A DNA stretch of 64,000 nucleotides from RH-AL1 sp965277355 (GCA_965277355.1 CBDICN010000001.1:930001-994000); one strand, 5' to 3'; counted from the stretch's first letter, positions 37,090 through 44,968 are shown. The notes: generated by a model not told the origin, from the letters alone. Translations and numbers: made by a program.

Positions 37090-37578
37090 TTAGGCTTCCG
37101 CCGGCGCCGGCGTCTTCTTCTCGACGAGCTGCTTAACGCTGCCGCCGGCCTTCTCGATCGCCTCGACCGCACGCTTGGATGCGCAGGCGACTTCGAAGTC
37201 GAGCTTGGCGGTGAGTTCGCCGACGCCGAGAATTTTGACCCCGTCGCGCGGCTTCGAGCAAACGCCCGACGCGATCAGGCCGTCGATCGTCACCATCGTG
37301 CCCGCTTCGAGCTTGCCCGCATCGATCGCGGCCTGAATGCGCCCGATATTGACCTCGTTGTAGTCGGTCGAGAACGGATTCCAGAAGCCGCGCTTCGGCA
37401 ACCGCCGATGCAGCGGCATCTGGCCGCCCTCGAAGCCCTTGATGGCGACGCCGGAGCGGGCTTTCTGGCCCTTCACGCCGCGACCACCGGTCTTGCCCTT
37501 GCCGGAGCCGATACCACGGCCGACGCGCATCCGGTCCTTCGAGGATCCCGGATTGTCGCGGATGTCGTTGAGCTTCAT
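37090..37578 (-). CDS. rplO: Large ribosomal subunit protein uL15
   Basis: A 162-residue uL15 of the 50S subunit. MKLNDIRDNPGSSKDRMRVGRGIGSGKGKTGGRGVKGQKAR is the conserved basic Gly-rich N-terminal extension, and GGQMPLHRRLPKRGF follows. The ATG at 37578 matches the family; five upstream codons in the open frame are not needed. It ends with a Pro/Ala-rich tail (EKKTPAPAEA). It is preceded by rpmD and followed by secY. Confidence 0.97.
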   Translation of the reverse strand: MKLNDIRDNPGSSKDRMRVGRGIGSGKGKTGGRGVKGQKARSGVAIKGFEGGQMPLHRRLPKRGFWNPFSTDYNEVNIGRIQAAIDAGKLEAGTMVTIDGLIASGVCSKPRDGVKILGVGELTAKLDFEVACASKRAVEAIEKAGGSVKQLVEKKTPAPAEA

Positions 37579-37589
37579 GACAGCCTTCC

Positions 37590-37784
37590 TCAATCCACGA
37601 CGCGAACGAGATGAGCCACCTTGGCAATCATGCCACGGACGGCCGGCGTATCTTCAAGAACGGAGCGACGTCCGATCTTGTTGAGCTTCAGTCCGATCAG
37701 CGTCGAGCGCTGGTCGGCGGGGCGACCGATCGGGCTGCGCGTCTGCTCGATCGTCACCTTACCCTGGGCGTGCTGCTGAGCCAT
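37590..37784 (-). CDS. rpmD: Large ribosomal subunit protein uL30
   Basis: A 64-residue uL30. The core KVTIEQTRSPIGRPADQRSTLIGLKLNKIGRRSVLEDTPAVRGM has the canonical QxRSPIGR and LGLKLNKIGR-like patterns. It begins at the ATG at 37784, with GGGAG about seven bases upstream, and it is short enough to be masked by the longer shadow frame through rpsE. It lies between rpsE and rplO with short spacers. Confidence 0.96.
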   Translation of the reverse strand: MAQQHAQGKVTIEQTRSPIGRPADQRSTLIGLKLNKIGRRSVLEDTPAVRGMIAKVAHLVRVVD

Positions 37785-37800
37785 CGTTCGTCTCCCTGGC

Positions 37801-38409
37801 TCAAGCCGCGACCGGCGCGGCTTCGGCCTCGACCGGGGCCGCCTCGGCATCACCGCCGACGCGACGCGCCTGCAGCGTCGAGACCTTGAGGTTGCGGCGC
37901 GCGGCAACCGACCGCGGCGAATCCTCGTGCTGCAGCGCGTCGAAGGTGGCGCGGATCATGTTGTAGGGGTTCGACGAACCCTGCGATTTCGCGACAACGT
38001 CGTGCATGCCCAATGTCTCGAAGATCGCGCGCATCGGGCCGCCGGCGATGATGCCGGTACCGGCCGGCGCCGCCCTCAGGATCACGCGGCCGGCGCCATG
38101 GCGGCCATGCACGTCGTGGTGCAAAGTGCGGCCCTCGCGCAACGGGACGCGGACGAGGCTCCGCTTAGCGGCTTCGGTGGCCTTGCGGATCGCCTCCGGC
38201 ACCTCGCGCGCCTTGCCGTGACCGAAGCCGACGCGGCCCTTTTGGTCGCCGACGACGACGAGCGCCGCGAAACCAAAGCGCCGGCCGCCCTTAACCACCT
38301 TGGCGACGCGGTTGATGTGAACCAGCCGGTCCACGAATTCGCTGTCGCCAGAATCTCTGTTATGGCGGTCGCGTCCGCCGCGTCCACCGCCGTCTCTCTC
38401 ACCAGCCAT
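37801..38409 (-). CDS. rpsE: Small ribosomal subunit protein uS5
   Basis: A 202-residue uS5, important for decoding fidelity. The Gly/Arg/Asp-rich N-terminus (AGERDGGGRGGRDRHNRD) precedes the RNA-binding core (VKGGRRFGFAALVVVGDQKGRVGFGHGKA, GRHGAGRVILRAAPAGTGIIAGG). The C-terminus carries an Ala/Glu/Val tail (AAPVEAEAAPVAA), longer than in E. coli. It follows rplR after an unusually long spacer of 167 bp that contains an inserted repeat. Confidence 0.97.
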   Translation of the reverse strand: MAGERDGGGRGGRDRHNRDSGDSEFVDRLVHINRVAKVVKGGRRFGFAALVVVGDQKGRVGFGHGKAREVPEAIRKATEAAKRSLVRVPLREGRTLHHDVHGRHGAGRVILRAAPAGTGIIAGGPMRAIFETLGMHDVVAKSQGSSNPYNMIRATFDALQHEDSPRSVAARRNLKVSTLQARRVGGDAEAAPVEAEAAPVAA

Positions 38410-38471
38410 TGTCGTCTCTTCTCACTTGCGCGGGTGGCTCGAGGCCGCTCCCGCTCGCTTCGAATCTCAAT

Positions 38472-38576
38472 CCGTCATCGCGCAAGACGCGGTAATCCGA
38501 CACCGGTGTGTTCCGACCCTTGAAAAGTCTAAAAACCACCAGTCCGGGTTCGCCTGCCGTGCCCCCGCAATGACGG
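38472..38576. repeat. Inverted-end intergenic repeat between rplR and rpsE
   Basis: The two ends of this 105-bp segment are imperfect inverted repeats: CCGTCATCGCGC at 38472-38483 and CCGCAATGACGG at 38565-38576 (complement CCGTCATTGCGG). Ends of this CCGTCATTGCG type are characteristic of abundant short intergenic repeats in Hyphomicrobiales. The right end stops exactly at the base before the rplR stop codon. Apart from this and the rpoA-rplQ and adk-rpsM spacers, the ribosomal gene spacers are mostly short. Confidence 0.7.
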
Positions 38577-38933
38577 TTAGAACGCGAGGCCGCCCTCGCG
38601 GGCGCCTTCGGCCAACGCTTTGACGCGGCCGTGGTACATATAACTCCCACGATCGAATACCACCGCGGTAATGCCGGCAGCCTTGGCCCGCTCCGCGATG
38701 AGCTTGCCGACCACGGCTGCCGCCTCGACGTTGGCGCCGGTTTTGAGGCCTTGCCGCTGGTCCTTCTCCATCGAGGAGGCGGACGCGAGGGTACAACCTT
38801 CGGCGTCATCGATGATCTGGCAGTATATCTGCTTCGACGAGCGGAACACCGAAAGCCGCGGCTTGCCGTAAGCGCGCGCACGAAGTGAGTTGCGGACGCG
38901 GGCCTTGCGGCGCGCGGTGGAGTCCTTTGCCAT
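38577..38933 (-). CDS. rplR: Large ribosomal subunit protein uL18
   Basis: A 118-residue uL18 that binds 5S rRNA with uL5. RRKARVRNSLRA near the start, RLSVFRSSKQIYCQIIDDAEG in the core and VFDRGSYMYHGRVKALAEGAREGGLAF at the end are canonical. It follows rplF with a 6-bp spacer. Its stop codon directly abuts an intergenic repeat. Confidence 0.98.
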   Translation of the reverse strand: MAKDSTARRKARVRNSLRARAYGKPRLSVFRSSKQIYCQIIDDAEGCTLASASSMEKDQRQGLKTGANVEAAAVVGKLIAERAKAAGITAVVFDRGSYMYHGRVKALAEGAREGGLAF

Positions 38934-38939
38934 GGTGCG

Positions 38940-39473
38940 TTACTTCTTCTTGCCTTCCTTGCGGAAGATGAACTCGTCCGAATAGCGGACACCCTTGCCC
39001 TTGTACGGTTCCGGCGGGCGAAGCGCCCGGATCTCCGAGGCGATCTGTCCGACCTGGCGCTTGTCGATCCCGGAAATAAGGATCTCGATCGGACGCGGGG
39101 TCGCGATCGTGATCCCGTCTGGGATCGGGAAGGGGATGTCGTGGCTGTAGCCGAGCGACAACTGCAGAACCTTCCCCTGCACCGCGGCCTTGTAGCCGAC
39201 GCCGGTGATGTCGAGCTTCTTGGTGAAACCTGTCGAGACGCCGACGACGAGGTTGTTCACTTGCGCTCGCGACGTGCCCCACATCGCCTGCGCCCGCTTG
39301 GTCTCGTTGCGCGGCTTGACACTGACCTCGTCGTTCGCGAACACGACGTCGACGTCTTCCGGGCAGGTGAAGCTCAGCTCGCCTTTCGCGCCCTTGACCG
39401 AGACCTTCTGGCCTTCGACCTTGGCGGTGACGCCGTTCGGTATGGCGACGGGCTTCTTTCCGACGCGTGACAT
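38940..39473 (-). CDS. rplF: Large ribosomal subunit protein uL6
   Basis: A 177-residue uL6 near the factor-binding site of the 50S subunit. MSRVGKKPVAIPNGVTAKVEG, RAQVNNLVVGVSTGFTKKLDITGVGYKA and the C-terminal PPEPYKGKGVRYSDEFI are diagnostic. The ATG at 39473 gives the family N-terminus; three upstream in-frame codons exist. It lies between rpsH and rplR. Confidence 0.98.
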   Translation of the reverse strand: MSRVGKKPVAIPNGVTAKVEGQKVSVKGAKGELSFTCPEDVDVVFANDEVSVKPRNETKRAQAMWGTSRAQVNNLVVGVSTGFTKKLDITGVGYKAAVQGKVLQLSLGYSHDIPFPIPDGITIATPRPIEILISGIDKRQVGQIASEIRALRPPEPYKGKGVRYSDEFIFRKEGKKK

Positions 39474-39497
39474 GATCCTCATCCTTCAATCAGCCGG

Positions 39498-39890
39498 TCA
39501 GAAGACCTTGCAGAGCACTTCACCGCCGACGTTCGCCTCGCGCGCGACATGATCCGCCATGACGCCCTTCGACGTCGAGACGATGGTGATGCCGAGCCCG
39601 TTGGCGACGCGGGGCATCGCGTCGACAGCCGCGTAGACGCGACGGCCGGGCTTCGACACCCGCGAGATCTCACGAATGACCGGCTGCCCGTCGTAATACT
39701 TCAGCTCGATTTCGAACTCGACGCGTCCATTGCCGAATTCGGTCGTCGAGTAGCCGCGGATATAGCCCTCCGTCTCGAGGACGTCGAGCACGTTGGCACG
39801 CAGCTTGGAGCCAGGCGTCTGCACCTTACCCTTGCGGCGCATGCCCGCGTTGCGGATACGGGTGAGCATATCGCCCAACGGATCGTTCAT
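39498..39890 (-). CDS. rpsH: Small ribosomal subunit protein uS8
   Basis: A 130-residue uS8, a primary 16S rRNA binder (in E. coli also a repressor of its own operon). NDPLGDMLTRIRNAGMRRK and the C-terminal GLGITIVSTSKGVMADHVAREANVGGEVLCKVF are typical. The ATG is preceded by GGGAGG, a strong ribosome-binding site. It lies 12 bp after rpsN and 24 bp before rplF. Confidence 0.98.
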   Translation of the reverse strand: MNDPLGDMLTRIRNAGMRRKGKVQTPGSKLRANVLDVLETEGYIRGYSTTEFGNGRVEFEIELKYYDGQPVIREISRVSKPGRRVYAAVDAMPRVANGLGITIVSTSKGVMADHVAREANVGGEVLCKVF

Positions 39891-39902
39891 GGGGCGCCTC
39901 CC

Positions 39903-40208
39903 TTACCAGCTCGACTTGACGAGACCGGGGATCAGGCCCCGGGAGCCGAGTTCGCGTAACGCGATACGCGACATGCGCATCTTCCGGGTGAACGCGCGCG
40001 GACGCCCCGATACCTCGCAGCGGTTGCGGATGCGGTCTGGAGCGGAATTGCGCGGCAGTTCCGCAAGCTTGAGACGCGCCTCGAAGCGCTCTTCCATCGA
40101 GAGCGTCTCGTTGTTAGCGGCGTCCTTTAAACGCTTGCGGCGCCCGGCATACTGCTTCACCAGCCGCATCTTGCGCTTGTTGTTCTCAATCGCGCTCTTC
40201 TTCGCCAT
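39903..40208 (-). CDS. rpsN: Small ribosomal subunit protein uS14 (non-zinc type)
   Basis: A 101-residue uS14. AKKSAIENNKRKMRLVKQY at the N-terminus and RNRCEVSGRPRAFTRKMRMSRIALRELGSRGLIPGLVKSSW at the C-terminus are canonical for the longer, Cys-poor form that does not need a zinc ribbon (one Cys only). The ATG at 40208 was picked from family alignment; upstream open frame is shadow. It lies between rplE and rpsH. Confidence 0.97.
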   Translation of the reverse strand: MAKKSAIENNKRKMRLVKQYAGRRKRLKDAANNETLSMEERFEARLKLAELPRNSAPDRIRNRCEVSGRPRAFTRKMRMSRIALRELGSRGLIPGLVKSSW

Positions 40209-40269
40209 CGATTGTGGTCCTTGGGTTACCGCGTTTGAGCTGACCTCGGCCTCAGTCTGGCCGTATCGC

Positions 40270-40983
40270 TCACTGCCGGAACGGGAAATTGAACGCGCGC
40301 AGGAGCGCGCGCGCCTCGGCGTCGGTCTTGGCCGTGGTGCAGACGATGATGTCCATCCCCACGATCGAGTCGACCTTGTCGTAGTTGATCTCCGGGAAAA
40401 CGATGTGTTCCTTGATGCCCATGGCGTAATTGCCGCGGCCATCGAAGCTCTTCGGGTTGAGGCCGCGGAAGTCTCGGATACGCGGCAACGCGATCGTCAC
40501 CAGGCGATCGAGGAACTCGTACATGCGGATCTTGCGCAAGGTGACCTTGGCGCCGATCGGCATGTTCTCGCGGACCTTGAAGGTCGAAATGGCGTTGCGG
40601 GCCTTGGTGATCACCGGCTTCTGACCGGCGATGAGCGCAAGGTCGGCCGCAGCCAACGTCACCTTCTTGGTGTCGTTGACGGCCTCGCCGACGCCCATGT
40701 TGAGCACGATCTTCTCGATCGTCGGCACCTCGTAAGGGTTCTTGTAGCCGAACTCCTCGATCAACTTCGGCCGCACGACCTCGTCGTAAAGCTTGCGCAG
40801 ACGCGGCGTGTAGTCGGCTGGAACCGCAAGCGAGTCGGCCGAGGCGACCTGATAGGTCGGCGCGTTGCGGCTGACCTTCTCGGTCGGCACGGATTTCGAA
40901 TCCTTCTTGGCGCCGGCATCCTTGGCACCGCCCCTGGCGCCGCCTTTCGGCGGGACGCCCTTGCCGCCCTTCGGGTCAGCCAT
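40270..40983 (-). CDS. rplE: Large ribosomal subunit protein uL5 with extended N-terminus
   Basis: The core from YTPRLRKLYDEVVRPKLIEEF through PFRQ is a normal uL5, which binds 5S rRNA and contacts P-site tRNA. From the ATG at 40983 the protein is 237 residues, about 50 more than usual, because of a Gly/Lys/Ala-rich extension (MADPKGGKGVPPKGGARGG onward). The only alternative start before the core is GTG at 40890 with AAGGA ten bases upstream, giving 206 residues. The ATG overlaps the rplX stop by 8 bases, which favours it. The extension is intact and low-complexity, resembling basic tails that thread into rRNA. Confidence 0.95.
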   Translation of the reverse strand: MADPKGGKGVPPKGGARGGAKDAGAKKDSKSVPTEKVSRNAPTYQVASADSLAVPADYTPRLRKLYDEVVRPKLIEEFGYKNPYEVPTIEKIVLNMGVGEAVNDTKKVTLAAADLALIAGQKPVITKARNAISTFKVRENMPIGAKVTLRKIRMYEFLDRLVTIALPRIRDFRGLNPKSFDGRGNYAMGIKEHIVFPEINYDKVDSIVGMDIIVCTTAKTDAEARALLRAFNFPFRQ

Positions 40984-41290
40984 CGATGAGATCTCCGGAG
41001 CGCTTGGCGAAGCGAACCTTGCGGCCGTCTTCGAGAACCTTGAAGCCGACGCGGGTCGGCTTGCCGTCGCTGCCGACGAGCGACAGGTTGGACAGGTGAA
41101 TGGTCGCCTCCTTGGAGACGATGCCGGCCTCCTGTTGCGCCGTTTGACGTTGATGCCGCTTGACGAGGTTAATCCCGCGGACGACGGCGCGGTCCTCCTT
41201 CGGAATGACCTGTAACACCTCGCCGGAACGGCCCTTGTCGCGGCCGGCGAGCACGACCACGCTGTCGCCCTTCTTGATCTTCGCGGCCAT
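40976..41290 (-). CDS. rplX: Large ribosomal subunit protein uL24
   Basis: A 104-residue uL24, an assembly initiator of the 50S subunit. The KOW motif is KKGDSVVVLAGRDKGRSGEVLQVIPKEDRAVVRGINLVKRH, and SNLSLVGSDGKPTRVGFKV follows. The ATG at 41290 shares one base with the rplN stop (TGATG). The gene overlaps rplE at its 3' end by 8 bases. Confidence 0.98.
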   Translation of the reverse strand: MAAKIKKGDSVVVLAGRDKGRSGEVLQVIPKEDRAVVRGINLVKRHQRQTAQQEAGIVSKEATIHLSNLSLVGSDGKPTRVGFKVLEDGRKVRFAKRSGDLIDG

Positions 41291-41658
41291 CACAACACCT
41301 CCGGCGCGAGCGAGATGATCTTCATGTGGTTGCGCGCGCGCAGTTCGCGCGGAACCGGCCCGAAGATGCGGGTGCCGACCGGCTCGGACTGGTTGTTGAT
41401 CAGCACCGCCGCGTTCGAGTCGAAGCGGATCACCGTGCCGTCGACGCGCTTGATGTCCTTGGCGGTGCGCACGACGACGGCTTTCATCACGTCGCCCTTC
41501 TTCACGCGACCGCGCGGAATGGCTTCCTTGATGGACACCACGATGATGTCGCCGACAGCGGCGTAGCGGCGCTTCGATCCGCCGAGCACCTTAATGCACA
41601 TCACGCGACGGGCTCCGGAATTATCGGCGACGTCGAGGTTGGTCTGTACCTGTATCAC
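41290..41658 (-). CDS. rplN: Large ribosomal subunit protein uL14
   Basis: A 122-residue uL14 at the subunit interface. MIQVQTNLDVADNSGARRVMCIKVLGGSKRRYA and GTRIFGPVPRELRARNHMKIISLAPEVL are essentially consensus. Length is exact. It lies about 100 bp after rpsQ and overlaps the start of rplX by one base. Confidence 0.98.
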   Translation of the reverse strand: MIQVQTNLDVADNSGARRVMCIKVLGGSKRRYAAVGDIIVVSIKEAIPRGRVKKGDVMKAVVVRTAKDIKRVDGTVIRFDSNAAVLINNQSEPVGTRIFGPVPRELRARNHMKIISLAPEVL

Positions 41659-41754
41659 GGCCCTCGGCCCTTCCTGTCAGATCGGTTTCCCGCCGGCGAA
41701 CCAGCCGGGACTACGCCTGGTGGGGTCTTCGCCCCGGCTCACGTTTATCTCAGG

Positions 41755-41773
41755 TGCAGGGCTCAGCCCTGCA
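41755..41773 (-). promoter_or_regulatory. Hairpin spanning the rpsQ stop codon
   Basis: An 8-bp perfect stem (TGCAGGGC at 41755-41762 with GCCCTGCA at 41766-41773) encloses a 3-base loop formed by the rpsQ stop codon itself. There is no T-run, so it is not a terminator; it might protect or mark the RNA at the rpsQ-rplN junction. Function is speculative. Confidence 0.5.
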
Positions 41774-42017
41774 ACGCTGCGTCCGTTACGTTGTCGAGCA
41801 CGATCCAGCGTTTGAGGCGCGAAATCGGCTTCGTCTCCACTATGGAGACCGTGTCTCCTACCTTGAACATCCGCGCCTCGTCGTGCGCGTGGTAGTTTTT
41901 CGAACGGCGAACCGTCTTCTTCAGCAACGGATGGGTGAAGCGACGCTCGACTTTCACCACGATCGTCTTTTCCTGCTTGTCGGAGACGACGACGCCCTGG
42001 AGAACTCTTTTCGGCAT
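41763..42017 (-). CDS. rpsQ: Small ribosomal subunit protein uS17
   Basis: An 84-residue uS17. MPKRVLQGVVVSDKQEKTIVVKVERRFTHPLLKKTVRRSKNYHAHDE and KVGDTVSIVETKPISRLKRW are canonical. It sits between rpmC (13 bp upstream) and rplN. A hairpin forms across its stop codon. Confidence 0.98.
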   Translation of the reverse strand: MPKRVLQGVVVSDKQEKTIVVKVERRFTHPLLKKTVRRSKNYHAHDEARMFKVGDTVSIVETKPISRLKRWIVLDNVTDAALQG

Positions 42018-42030
42018 ATTCTCTCTCGAT

Positions 42031-42240
42031 CTACTTCTGCGCGGCGCGCTTCTGGTGGGCGAACGTCTTCACGCGAGCGATATCGCGACGCACGACGCGG
42101 ACGCGAGCCGTGTTCTCAAGCTGGCCGGTGGCGCGCTGGAAACGCAGGTTGAACTGCTCTTTCTTGAGATTGAGGATCTCCTGATCGAGCTGGTCCGGCG
42201 ACATCGTCTTGAGGTCGGACATGCGCTTATCGGTCTTCAT
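42031..42240 (-). CDS. rpmC: Large ribosomal subunit protein uL29
   Basis: A 69-residue uL29 at the exit tunnel. LDQEILNLKKEQFNLRFQRATGQLENTARVRVVRRDIARVKT is consensus for the two-helix fold. The ATG at 42240 starts MKTDKRMSDLKTM; an internal ATG six codons on is also possible. A longer shadow frame through rplP covers the same strand. It lies 10 bp after rplP. Confidence 0.96.
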   Translation of the reverse strand: MKTDKRMSDLKTMSPDQLDQEILNLKKEQFNLRFQRATGQLENTARVRVVRRDIARVKTFAHQKRAAQK

Positions 42241-42250
42241 CGCGTCCTCC

Positions 42251-42664
42251 TCACTCGCCGATTCGCTCGATGAAGCGCGTCTTGATCGGCAGCTTGGCTG
42301 CCGCCAACGACAGCGCTTCCTTGGCGATGTTCTGCGGAACGCCATCGAGCTCGAACATGATACGGCCGGGCGCAACGCGGGCCGCCCAATACTCCGGTGC
42401 GCCCTTGCCCTTGCCCATCCGCACCTCGACCGGCTTCTTCGAAACCGGCACGTCGGGGAACACGCGGATCCATACACGCCCGGCACGCTTCATGTGACGA
42501 GTGAGGGCGCGACGTGCTGCCTCGATCTGCCGGGCGGTGATGCGCTCGGGCTCCATCGCCTTCAGACCGAACTGACCGAAGCTCAGCTGGTAGCCTCCCT
42601 TGGCCGCACCCTTGATACGACCCTTGAAGGCCTTCCTGTAATTCGTACGTTTCGGCTGAAGCAT
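42251..42664 (-). CDS. rplP: Large ribosomal subunit protein uL16
   Basis: A 137-residue uL16 near the A-site of the peptidyl transferase centre. MLQPKRTNYRKAFKGRIKGAAKGG, the region including WIRVFPDVPVSKKPVEVRMGKGKGAPEYW, and SLAAAKLPIKTRFIER are canonical. It lies between rpsC (34 bp upstream) and rpmC. Confidence 0.98.
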   Translation of the reverse strand: MLQPKRTNYRKAFKGRIKGAAKGGYQLSFGQFGLKAMEPERITARQIEAARRALTRHMKRAGRVWIRVFPDVPVSKKPVEVRMGKGKGAPEYWAARVAPGRIMFELDGVPQNIAKEALSLAAAKLPIKTRFIERIGE

Positions 42665-42698
42665 GATCTGAAGCTCTTAAACCTTTATATGAAGACGC

Positions 42699-43430
42699 TC
42701 AGGCGGCGTCGCGATCACGGTCGCGGCGCTGCCGCCGCTCGTTGCCGCCACCGCCGGAATGGTCCATTTCGGCCATCTTGCGGTCCTGCGCCATCGGATC
42801 GTGCTCGAGGATCTCGCCCTTGAAGATCCATACCTTGATCCCGCATGTCCCATAAGCCGTGTGCGCGGTCGCGGTGCCATAATCGACGTCGGCGCGCAGC
42901 GTGTGCAGCGGCACCCGGCCCTCGCGATACCATTCGAGGCGCGCGATCTCGGCGCCGCCGAGCCGGCCGGAGCAGTTGATGCGGATGCCTTCGGCGCCGA
43001 GACGCATCGCCGACTGCACGGCGCGCTTCATGGCGCGACGGAACGCGACGCGGCGCTCGAGTTGCTGGGCGATCGAATCCGCTACGAGCGTGGCATCGAT
43101 CTCCGGCTTGCGCACCTCGACGATGTTGATGACGACCTCGGACCTCGTCATTTTCGCGACGAGCTTGCGGATCTTGTCGATGTCCGCGCCCTTCTTGCCG
43201 ATGACGACGCCCGGACGCGCCGAATGGATCGTCACCCGGCACTTCTTATGCGGCCGCTCGATGATGATCTTCGACACCGCCGCCTGCTTCAGCATCTTCA
43301 TGATGGCCTCGCGGATCGCGATGTCCTCATGCAGGAGCTTGGCGTATTCCTCGTGATGAGCGAACCAGCGCGAATCCCAGGTGCGGTTGATACCGAGCCT
43401 GAGGCCGATCGGATTGACCTTCTGTCCCAT
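42699..43430 (-). CDS. rpsC: Small ribosomal subunit protein uS3
   Basis: A 243-residue uS3 at the mRNA entry channel. MGQKVNPIGLRLGINRTWDSRWFA at the start and the KH domain (RPGVVIGKKGADIDKIRK) are diagnostic. The C-terminus ends in a Gly/Arg/Asp-rich tail (GGGGNERRQRRDRDRDAA). The ATG at 43430 is the family start; the upstream open frame is shadow of rplV. Spacer to rplV is 10 bp. Confidence 0.98.
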   Translation of the reverse strand: MGQKVNPIGLRLGINRTWDSRWFAHHEEYAKLLHEDIAIREAIMKMLKQAAVSKIIIERPHKKCRVTIHSARPGVVIGKKGADIDKIRKLVAKMTRSEVVINIVEVRKPEIDATLVADSIAQQLERRVAFRRAMKRAVQSAMRLGAEGIRINCSGRLGGAEIARLEWYREGRVPLHTLRADVDYGTATAHTAYGTCGIKVWIFKGEILEHDPMAQDRKMAEMDHSGGGGNERRQRRDRDRDAA

Positions 43431-43440
43431 GGTGCTCTCC

Positions 43441-43836
43441 TCAGGCCGCGCGGGTTTCGGGCTGCGCTTCCACTTCCCGGACAACGATCGTCAGGTTGGA
43501 GAAGGGCTTCTCGATGCGGCCGGCGCGACCGCGAGCGCGCGGGCTGAACCGCTTCATCACGAACGCTTTGCCGACATGGGCCTCGGCGACGACGAGATCG
43601 TCGACATCGAGATCGTGGTTGTTCTCGGCGTTGGCGATCGCGCTCTCGAGTGTCTTGCGGACGTCGAGCGCGGAGCGCTTGCGCGAGAACTCGAGATCGG
43701 CCAGCGCCGCCTCGACCGTCTTGCCGCGGATCAGCTGGGCGAGAAGGTTCAGCTTCTGCGGGCTCACCCGAAGCATTCGGCACACGGCCTTCGCCTCGTT
43801 TTCCTTGAGCGAGCGCTCTGTCTTCGGCTTGCCCAT
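43441..43836 (-). CDS. rplV: Large ribosomal subunit protein uL22
   Basis: A 131-residue uL22 whose beta hairpin lines the exit tunnel. VSPQKLNLLAQLIRGKTVEAALADLEFSRKRSA, the region ending in FVMKRFSPRARGRAGRIEKPFSNLTIVVRE (macrolide-relevant loop) are canonical. An acidic/Ala tail ends the protein. The start shares one base with the rpsS stop codon. Confidence 0.98.
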   Translation of the reverse strand: MGKPKTERSLKENEAKAVCRMLRVSPQKLNLLAQLIRGKTVEAALADLEFSRKRSALDVRKTLESAIANAENNHDLDVDDLVVAEAHVGKAFVMKRFSPRARGRAGRIEKPFSNLTIVVREVEAQPETRAA

Positions 43837-44114
43837 CAGCCCCTCTTCGCTTTCTTGTCGGCGGAGTGGCCATGGAACGTGCGCGTCGGCGAGAACTCGC
43901 CGAGCTTGTGACCGATCATGTCTTCGCTGACGAGCACCGGCACGTGTTTGTGGCCGTTGTAGACGCCGAACGTCAGGCCGACGAACTGTGGCAGGATGGT
44001 CGAACGCCGGCTCCAGGTCTTGATGACCTCGGAGCGCTTGGCGCTGCGCGCGGCATCCGCCTTCTTCAGCATGTAGCCGTCAACGAACGGGCCCTTCCAA
44101 ATCGAACGCGCCAT
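43836..44114 (-). CDS. rpsS: Small ribosomal subunit protein uS19
   Basis: A 92-residue uS19 in the 30S head. MARSIWKGPFVDGYMLKKAD, TWSRRSTILPQFVGLTFGVYNGHKHVPVLVSEDMIGHKLGEFSPTRTFHGH are consensus. It lies 4 bp after rplB and overlaps the rplV start by one base. Confidence 0.98.
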   Translation of the reverse strand: MARSIWKGPFVDGYMLKKADAARSAKRSEVIKTWSRRSTILPQFVGLTFGVYNGHKHVPVLVSEDMIGHKLGEFSPTRTFHGHSADKKAKRG

Positions 44115-44118
44115 GGCG

Positions 44119-44958
44119 TCAGCCCTTCTTCTTGCTCTTGTGACGCGATGTCACGATGAACTTGTCGGTCGACTTGTTCGACCGGGTCTTCTTGCCCTTG
44201 GTCGGCTTGCCCCATGGCGTCACCGGGTGACGACCGCCAGAGGTGCGACCCTCGCCACCGCCGTGCGGATGGTCGACCGGGTTCATCGTCACGCCGCGAT
44301 TGTGCGGACGGCGGCCGAGCCAACGCGAACGGCCGGCCTTGCCGATCGAGGCGTTCATGTGGTCCGGGTTCGACACCGCGCCAACTGTGCCGAAGCACTG
44401 TCCGTGGATGAGCCGCTGCTCGCCCGAGTTCAGGCGCACGATCACGTAGCCCTGGTCGCGGCCAACGACCTGCGCGTAGGTGCCGGCCGATCGCACCATC
44501 GCGCCGCCCTTACCGATCTTCATCTCGACGTTATGGACGATCGTGCCGACCGGCATGTTGGCGAGCGCCATGGCATTGCCGGGCTTCACGTCGACTTGCT
44601 GGCCGGAGACCACCTCGTCGCCGACCTGCAGCCGCTGCGGGGCGACGATGTAGCTCTGCTCGCCGTCGGCGTATTCGACGAGCGCGATGAACGACGACCG
44701 GTTGGGGTCGTACTCGATGCGCCGCACCTTGGCCGGCATGTCGAGCTTGCGACGCTTGAAGTCGACGATGCGGTAGGCCTGCTTGTGACCGCCGCCACGG
44801 AAGCGGACGGTGACGCGGCCGGTATTGTTGCGACCGCCTGCGGAGGACTGGCCTTCGGTCAAGTGCTTGACCGGCTTGCCCTTGTAGAGGCCCGAGCGGT
44901 CGACGATGACGAGCTGTCGGAGGCTCGGCGTGACCGGATTGAATGTCTTGAGTGCCAT
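44119..44958 (-). CDS. rplB: Large ribosomal subunit protein uL2
   Basis: A 279-residue uL2, needed for subunit association and peptidyl transferase. MALKTFNPVTPSLRQLVIVDRSGLYKGKPVK, RRIEYDPNRSSFIALVEYADGEQ and the C-terminal GRRPHNRGVTMNPVDHPHGGGEGR (with the conserved His) are present. Spacer to rplW is 10 bp. Confidence 0.98.
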   Translation of the reverse strand: MALKTFNPVTPSLRQLVIVDRSGLYKGKPVKHLTEGQSSAGGRNNTGRVTVRFRGGGHKQAYRIVDFKRRKLDMPAKVRRIEYDPNRSSFIALVEYADGEQSYIVAPQRLQVGDEVVSGQQVDVKPGNAMALANMPVGTIVHNVEMKIGKGGAMVRSAGTYAQVVGRDQGYVIVRLNSGEQRLIHGQCFGTVGAVSNPDHMNASIGKAGRSRWLGRRPHNRGVTMNPVDHPHGGGEGRTSGGRHPVTPWGKPTKGKKTRSNKSTDKFIVTSRHKSKKKG

Positions 44959-44968
44959 CGTTGTTCTT

